Assembly: GCA_002494495.1 (NCBI GenBank)
Contig: DACB01000009.1
Span: forward strand, 8,715-17,365
Direction: 5' to 3'
From: Methanobacterium sp. UBA294
Lineage (GTDB): Archaea; Methanobacteriota; Methanobacteria; Methanobacteriales; Methanobacteriaceae
DNA length: 8,651 nucleotides
In this document: positions 5,888-8,651 of the stretch, piece by piece
Layout: each line of letters opens with the position of its first letter
How positions within the stretch are numbered: position 1 is the first letter of the stretch
Translations under genes and position numbers: made by a program
The notes under the pieces: generated by a model
What the model saw: only the letters and a program-made list of their open reading frames with translations
Database searches by the model: none
What the model was told of the DNA's origin: nothing

Positions 5888-6790
5888 ATGATAACCATTC
5901 TTTCCGGTGGAACCGGCACCCCTAAACTCCTGCAAGGTATCATTCATCTGGTAGACCCGGCAGAAATAACTGTGGTGGTTAATACACTGGAAAATTCCTA
6001 TTTTTCAGGGGTTTACGTGGCGGCAGACCTGGACTCGGTGATGTACACCCTGGCCGGGATCATAAACCAGGAAACCTGGTATGGTATTAAAGATGATACA
6101 TTTATAACCCATGAAACTTTAAAGGAGATCGGATGCAAGGAACTTCTCAGAATCGGAGATCAAGACCGTGCAATTAAAATCCAGAAAACTCTGCTTTTGA
6201 AAAAATATTCTCTAGACAAAGCTATTGATATACAGAGGAAAAAACTGGGTATTACATCCCAAATAATTCCCATGACCAACCAGGACCCCCATATTGACAT
6301 AGTAACTCCTTCTGGAAAACTTGAATTCCACGAATTCCTCATAGGGCAGAAGAGTGAACCAGATGTTCTGGATATTAAATATACAACAATTGATCCAGCA
6401 CCAGGGATTATAGAATCAATTGAGGATGCGGATATGGTTGTAATTGGACCTTCCAATCCTGTGACTTCCATCGGTCCCATATTATCTGCAAACGGTGTCC
6501 TTGATGCACTTAAAAATTCATATGTAGTTGCTGTATCCCCTATAATCGGTGATAAACCGGTTAGCGGACCAGCAGGTATTTTCATGCATGCTCTGGGCCA
6601 TGAAGTATCCTCATTTGGAGTGGCTTCAATGTATCAGGATTTTCTAGACAAATTTTATATCGATGATCAGGATCATCAGAAGAAGAAGAAAATAGAAAAA
6701 CTAATAAAAGAGGTCGTTGTAACAAACACCAATATGAACAACATCGAGGATAAAATGATGTTAGCCAGAAATATTTTGGGTGAAAAATAA
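5888..6790 (+). CDS. cofD: 2-phospho-L-lactate transferase (F420-0 synthesis)
   Basis: CofD transfers the phospholactyl (or phosphoenolpyruvyl) group from its GDP-linked donor to the deazaflavin Fo, releasing GMP and forming F420-0 or its dehydro form. The 300-residue length is normal. Motifs in order: ILSGGTGTPKLLQG (4-17, nucleotide-binding loop), VVNTLEN (30-36), AADLDSVMYTLAG (45-57, Asp residues near the metal), ETWYGIKDDTFITH (62-75), IGDQDRA (89-95), IGPSNPVTSIGPIL (186-199) and VSPIIGDKPVSGPAG (216-230). The NTLEN and AADLDS versions differ from the NTxED and SPDLDT or CPDLDT forms I expect in other lineages, probably an order-level variant. AAAGGA (5874-5879) precedes the ATG. The gap to cofE is 30 bases, and the TAA stop abuts the ATG of gch3 with no spacer, so they share a transcript. 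Confidence 0.96.
   Translation: MITILSGGTGTPKLLQGIIHLVDPAEITVVVNTLENSYFSGVYVAADLDSVMYTLAGIINQETWYGIKDDTFITHETLKEIGCKELLRIGDQDRAIKIQKTLLLKKYSLDKAIDIQRKKLGITSQIIPMTNQDPHIDIVTPSGKLEFHEFLIGQKSEPDVLDIKYTTIDPAPGIIESIEDADMVVIGPSNPVTSIGPILSANGVLDALKNSYVVAVSPIIGDKPVSGPAGIFMHALGHEVSSFGVASMYQDFLDKFYIDDQDHQKKKKIEKLIKEVVVTNTNMNNIEDKMMLARNILGEK
6778..6783 (+). promoter_or_regulatory. Ribosome binding site of gch3 inside cofD
   Basis: GGGTGA lies 7 bases before ATG 6791, within the final codons of cofD. It matches the GGTGA portion complementary to the archaeal 16S rRNA 3' end and supports both the start choice and coupling of cofD to gch3. Confidence 0.6.
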
Positions 6791-7552
6791 ATGATTCAGA
6801 TGACGTTAGTTCAGATCGATAATTACGGCCCCTGGACCGTGACCCCCACCCCCAGAGCAGAGGCAGATCTTCAAATTTTACAATCAGAATTGTATGCTGA
6901 CCTGCAGAGACAGTTTGCAGCCAAAGGTGGGCTGGTATTTTTCACCCGCTTTGATAACATGCTGGCTGTAACCAACGGGGTGGATATGGAGGATCACCTC
7001 CGAATTCAGAAATCCATAGGCAACCGCTACCCCATAACCGTAAGTATGGGTGTTGGCGCTTCAGAAACGCCCTATGAAGCTCAAAGAAAAGCCACCAATA
7101 TCCTGCAGAACTTTGGCGGTGCCCAGTCCGATGAACGCTCAGAGGTTCTTGCCGTTGACAGCATGGCTAAACTGGATGAGAGCTTCGTACAAATTGCACA
7201 CATCGATATTAACGGTATAACTGATACTTTAACTGATATTATACCTGCTTATGATACTTCTTTCATTGTTAATCGGGTCCAGCATTTCCTTATGAAAAAG
7301 TTAATCGAGAAAGGTTCGCTGTTATTTTTCATTGGAGGAGACAACTTCATGTCTCCCTGTAACGGTCTGGAACCACAAGGCCTCCTAAAGATCATCAAAG
7401 AAATTGAGGACGAAATAAACATCGCCCTGAAGGCTGGTGTTGGAAAAGCACCTACCGCTGAAAAAGCAGCTAACTTAGCCGACCTCGCTCTTGAAGAGAT
7501 AAGGGGCGGTTTCACCTACGACCTGGTTCATGTGATGAAAAACAAGGAATAA
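6791..7552 (+). CDS. gch3: GTP cyclohydrolase III
   Basis: This archaeal enzyme (also called ArfA) hydrolyses GTP to the formamidopyrimidine nucleotide FAPy and phosphate. It retains the formyl group, which is then removed by a separate hydrolase (ArfB) on the way to riboflavin and the F420 chromophore Fo. The 253-residue protein consists of two similar halves of the palm or GGDEF-like nucleotide-binding fold. Half 1 has QIDNYGPWT (8-16) and FFTRFDNMLAV (50-60), then VSMGVGASETPYEAQ (84-98). Half 2 has HIDINGITDT (137-146) and FFIGGDNFMSPCNG (179-192), then AGVGKAPTAEKAANLADLAL (215-234). D10, D55, D139 and D184 are candidate metal ligands. Only the second half keeps GGDN; the first has RFDN. 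The start immediately follows the cofD stop, with GGGTGA upstream. Its presence in the cof operon fits a first committed step towards Fo. Confidence 0.96.
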   Translation: MIQMTLVQIDNYGPWTVTPTPRAEADLQILQSELYADLQRQFAAKGGLVFFTRFDNMLAVTNGVDMEDHLRIQKSIGNRYPITVSMGVGASETPYEAQRKATNILQNFGGAQSDERSEVLAVDSMAKLDESFVQIAHIDINGITDTLTDIIPAYDTSFIVNRVQHFLMKKLIEKGSLLFFIGGDNFMSPCNGLEPQGLLKIIKEIEDEINIALKAGVGKAPTAEKAANLADLALEEIRGGFTYDLVHVMKNKE

Positions 7553-7584
7553 ATTTACTATTATTTCATCCATGGGTCCAGTTG

Positions 7585-7603
7585 AATATTATTAATATTT
7601 TTT
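7585..7603 (+). terminator. AT-rich hairpin plus T-run after gch3 (or TATA region of the next gene)
   Basis: AATATT (7585-7590) and AATATT (7594-7599) flank a 3-base loop, and the second arm runs into T6 (7598-7603), 46-51 bases after the gch3 stop. This could end the purO-cofE-cofD-gch3 transcript. The same AT-rich stretch could instead serve as promoter for the gene at 7639; the sequence alone does not decide. Confidence 0.4.
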
Positions 7604-7626
7604 ATTTGTATTCCTAATATTTTGTT

Positions 7627-7630
7627 GGAG
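7627..7630 (+). promoter_or_regulatory. Shine-Dalgarno site supporting a TTG start
   Basis: GGAG at 7627-7630, extended as GGAGAGGG, lies 8 bases ahead of TTG 7639. Starting at this TTG gives the N-terminus MKVLAPMAG, the conserved first strand of Dus-type barrels, whereas the next ATG would cut into that strand. Confidence 0.7.
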
Positions 7631-7638
7631 AGGGTTTA

Positions 7639-8388
7639 TTGAAAGTTTTGGCTCCTATGGCTGGAATCACAGATGGCCTATTTTGCAGTAAATTAGCACC
7701 AAAAGGCTTTGATATGGTAACCATAGGAGGTTACAATATAGATGCCTTAACAATAGATGCTGGTGAGAGAATAATTCAAAGGGGAAGATCAGAATTTGAC
7801 ATCCCATTATATGATATATCAAACCATATTAAGCAGCAAATCAAAATTATCAGGGAGAATAATTCATGGAAGGGTATGATTTCTGTAAACCTACGTTCCA
7901 CTACCCCTTCATCCATTATAGATATTTCAAAGCTTCCCGGCGTGGATGTGGTAGAGATAAATGCACATTGCAGACAGCCAGAGATAATGGAATTAGGATG
8001 CGGGCAGTCTCTTCTCAACCACCCTGATAAGTTATATAAATTCACCAGTGAAGTTGTAAATAACGCTCTATGCCGAGTTTCAGTAAAGATCCGCGCTAAC
8101 GTAACAGGAACAGATATCATAGCTGTATCTAAATTAATCCAAGATGCAGGTGCAGATTTTCTCCACGTGGATGCAATGAAACCAGACCATCCCCATGCAG
8201 ATCATAACATCATTTCTGCTATTAAAGATGGTACAGATATATTTTTAATTGGAAATAATTCCATAAAAGATGGTGAATCAGCGAATAAAATGATGAGTGC
8301 AGGAGCGGATGGATTTTCAATTGCCAGGGCCCTTATAAAAGGTGAGGTTCCCTTTGATCTGTCCACATTAGAAACTGGTTATCCATAG
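7639..8388 (+). CDS. Archaeal TIM-barrel flavoprotein related to tRNA-dihydrouridine synthases
   Basis: The 249-residue product resembles the FMN-binding barrel of Dus/NifR3 enzymes, and probably belongs to the short archaeal NifR3-related family (TIGR00736, from memory). Shared features: LAPMAGITDG (4-13, FMN-binding first strand), EINAHCRQPE (107-116) followed by GCGQSLL (120-126), matching Dus EINxxCPxxxVxxxGxGxxLL with C111 at the catalytic cysteine position, VKIRAN (149-154, flavin and substrate Lys/Arg), H176-V-D178 near the usual HGR position, IGNNSI (204-209) and GADGFSIAR (222-230, flavin phosphate). It lacks the roughly 70-100 residue C-terminal helical domain with which true Dus enzymes grip tRNA, and CP is replaced by CR. 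A flavin-dependent reductase on a small molecule, or a tRNA enzyme with other recognition, are both possible. It lies 86 bases after gch3 and starts at TTG 7639. Confidence 0.8.
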   Translation: MKVLAPMAGITDGLFCSKLAPKGFDMVTIGGYNIDALTIDAGERIIQRGRSEFDIPLYDISNHIKQQIKIIRENNSWKGMISVNLRSTTPSSIIDISKLPGVDVVEINAHCRQPEIMELGCGQSLLNHPDKLYKFTSEVVNNALCRVSVKIRANVTGTDIIAVSKLIQDAGADFLHVDAMKPDHPHADHNIISAIKDGTDIFLIGNNSIKDGESANKMMSAGADGFSIARALIKGEVPFDLSTLETGYP

Positions 8389-8399
8389 GAAAATGGTAA

Positions 8400-8428
8400 T
8401 ATCAGCAAAATCTATAAGATTGTTGATA
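8400..8428 (+). other. Predicted hairpin just downstream of the TIM-barrel gene
   Basis: TATCAGCAA (8400-8408) pairs with TTGTTGATA (8420-8428), eight Watson-Crick pairs and one G-U. After a 2-base AA bulge, TCT (8411-8413) pairs with AGA (8417-8419) around an ATA loop. It begins 12 bases after the stop codon. No T-run follows directly, so it is not a typical terminator; it could be a 3' end stabiliser or processing signal. Confidence 0.45.
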
Positions 8429-8500
8429 TATATACTGTTAATTCAAATGAAAAAAACATAATAATATAAATAATTAATGAAATTCCATTTCCAATCACAT

Positions 8501-8513
8501 TAAATTTTATAAT
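8501..8513 (+). promoter_or_regulatory. Putative TATA box for the ABC ATPase gene
   Basis: TAAATTTTATAAT lies about 32-44 bases before ATG 8545. A start site about 25 bases downstream (near 8532) would leave a leader of roughly 13 bases, including GAGTGGTAAC as a weak ribosome binding site. The same GTGGTAA element precedes purO. Confidence 0.45.
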
Positions 8514-8544
8514 TGAAATTACAGAAAATTAAGAGAGTGGTAAC

Positions 8545-8651
8545 ATGTCTTTTATAGAAATAGAAAATATCTCTAAAAAATTTAAAGATGTCGATGTTCT
8601 TAAAAATATCAACATTGAGATAGATGAAGGTTCGGTTTTAGGTATTCTTGG
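8545..8651 (+). CDS. ABC-type ATPase, N-terminal 35 codons only; possibly McrA2/AtwA
   Basis: The frame begins at ATG 8545 and runs off the right edge before the Walker A loop. The visible residues, MSFIEIENISKKF (1-13) and VLKNINIEIDEGSVLGILG (18-36, the last Gly from two bases of its codon), form the standard first strands of an ABC nucleotide-binding domain: a beta-strand with an aromatic A-loop position near F13, then the strand leading into GxxGxGKS. The start MSFI and the methanogen context resemble component A2 of the methyl-coenzyme M reductase activation system (AtwA), a soluble double ABC protein that supports ATP-dependent reductive activation of the nickel cofactor. Any other ABC importer or exporter ATPase would begin in much the same way, so the family is secure but the specific name is a guess. 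Confidence 0.8.
   Translation, partial: MSFIEIENISKKFKDVDVLKNINIEIDEGSVLGIL

Noticed and set aside
6160..6585. 141-codon minus-strand frame within cofD
   Set aside because: It is antisense to conserved CofD motifs, has no ribosome binding site of note, and the product is not recognisable.
7776..8120. 114-codon minus-strand frame within the TIM-barrel gene
   Set aside because: It overlaps the conserved EINxxC region on the other strand. No domain or start signal supports it.

Overview
The window reads as chromosomal DNA of a methanogenic archaeon of the order Methanobacteriales, probably close to Methanobacterium. The evidence is an archaetidylserine synthase, an archaeal-type IMP cyclohydrolase (PurO), GTP cyclohydrolase III, two coenzyme F420 biosynthesis enzymes (CofD, CofE), an MreB-type actin (in archaea known mainly from pseudomurein-walled rods), AT-rich TATA-type promoters and T-run terminators. 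The assignment to order is inference from gene content; no rRNA or other marker is present.

Layout. Positions 1-1555 on the minus strand hold archaetidylserine synthase (pssA) followed, with an 8-base overlap, by a single-pass membrane protein that runs off the left edge. A 313-base AT-rich divergent intergenic region (1556-1868) holds promoters for both directions. On the plus strand an unrecognised 209-residue soluble protein is translationally coupled to an MreB-like gene (1869-3576), which ends in a series of T-runs. Next comes ribonuclease HII (3763-4386), then an apparent operon purO-cofE-cofD-gch3 (4461-7552). A small TIM-barrel protein related to tRNA-dihydrouridine synthases follows (7639-8388), and the first 35 codons of an ABC ATPase lie at the right edge (8545 onward). 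That ATPase is possibly component A2 of the methyl-coenzyme M reductase activation system.

How the genes fit together. The left half is an envelope and shape neighbourhood: lipid headgroup synthesis, a membrane protein with a long basic cytoplasmic tail, and an actin homologue with an unknown partner. The right half is a purine-to-F420 neighbourhood. PurO makes IMP, the source of GTP. GTP cyclohydrolase III opens GTP towards the deazaflavin Fo. CofD attaches the phospholactyl group to Fo from a GDP-activated donor, and CofE adds the glutamates. No RNA gene, insertion sequence, CRISPR array or clear sign of horizontal transfer was seen. Most of the window is conserved core methanogen content. 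The least explained items are the 209-residue MreB neighbour, the truncated membrane protein and the minimal Dus-like barrel.
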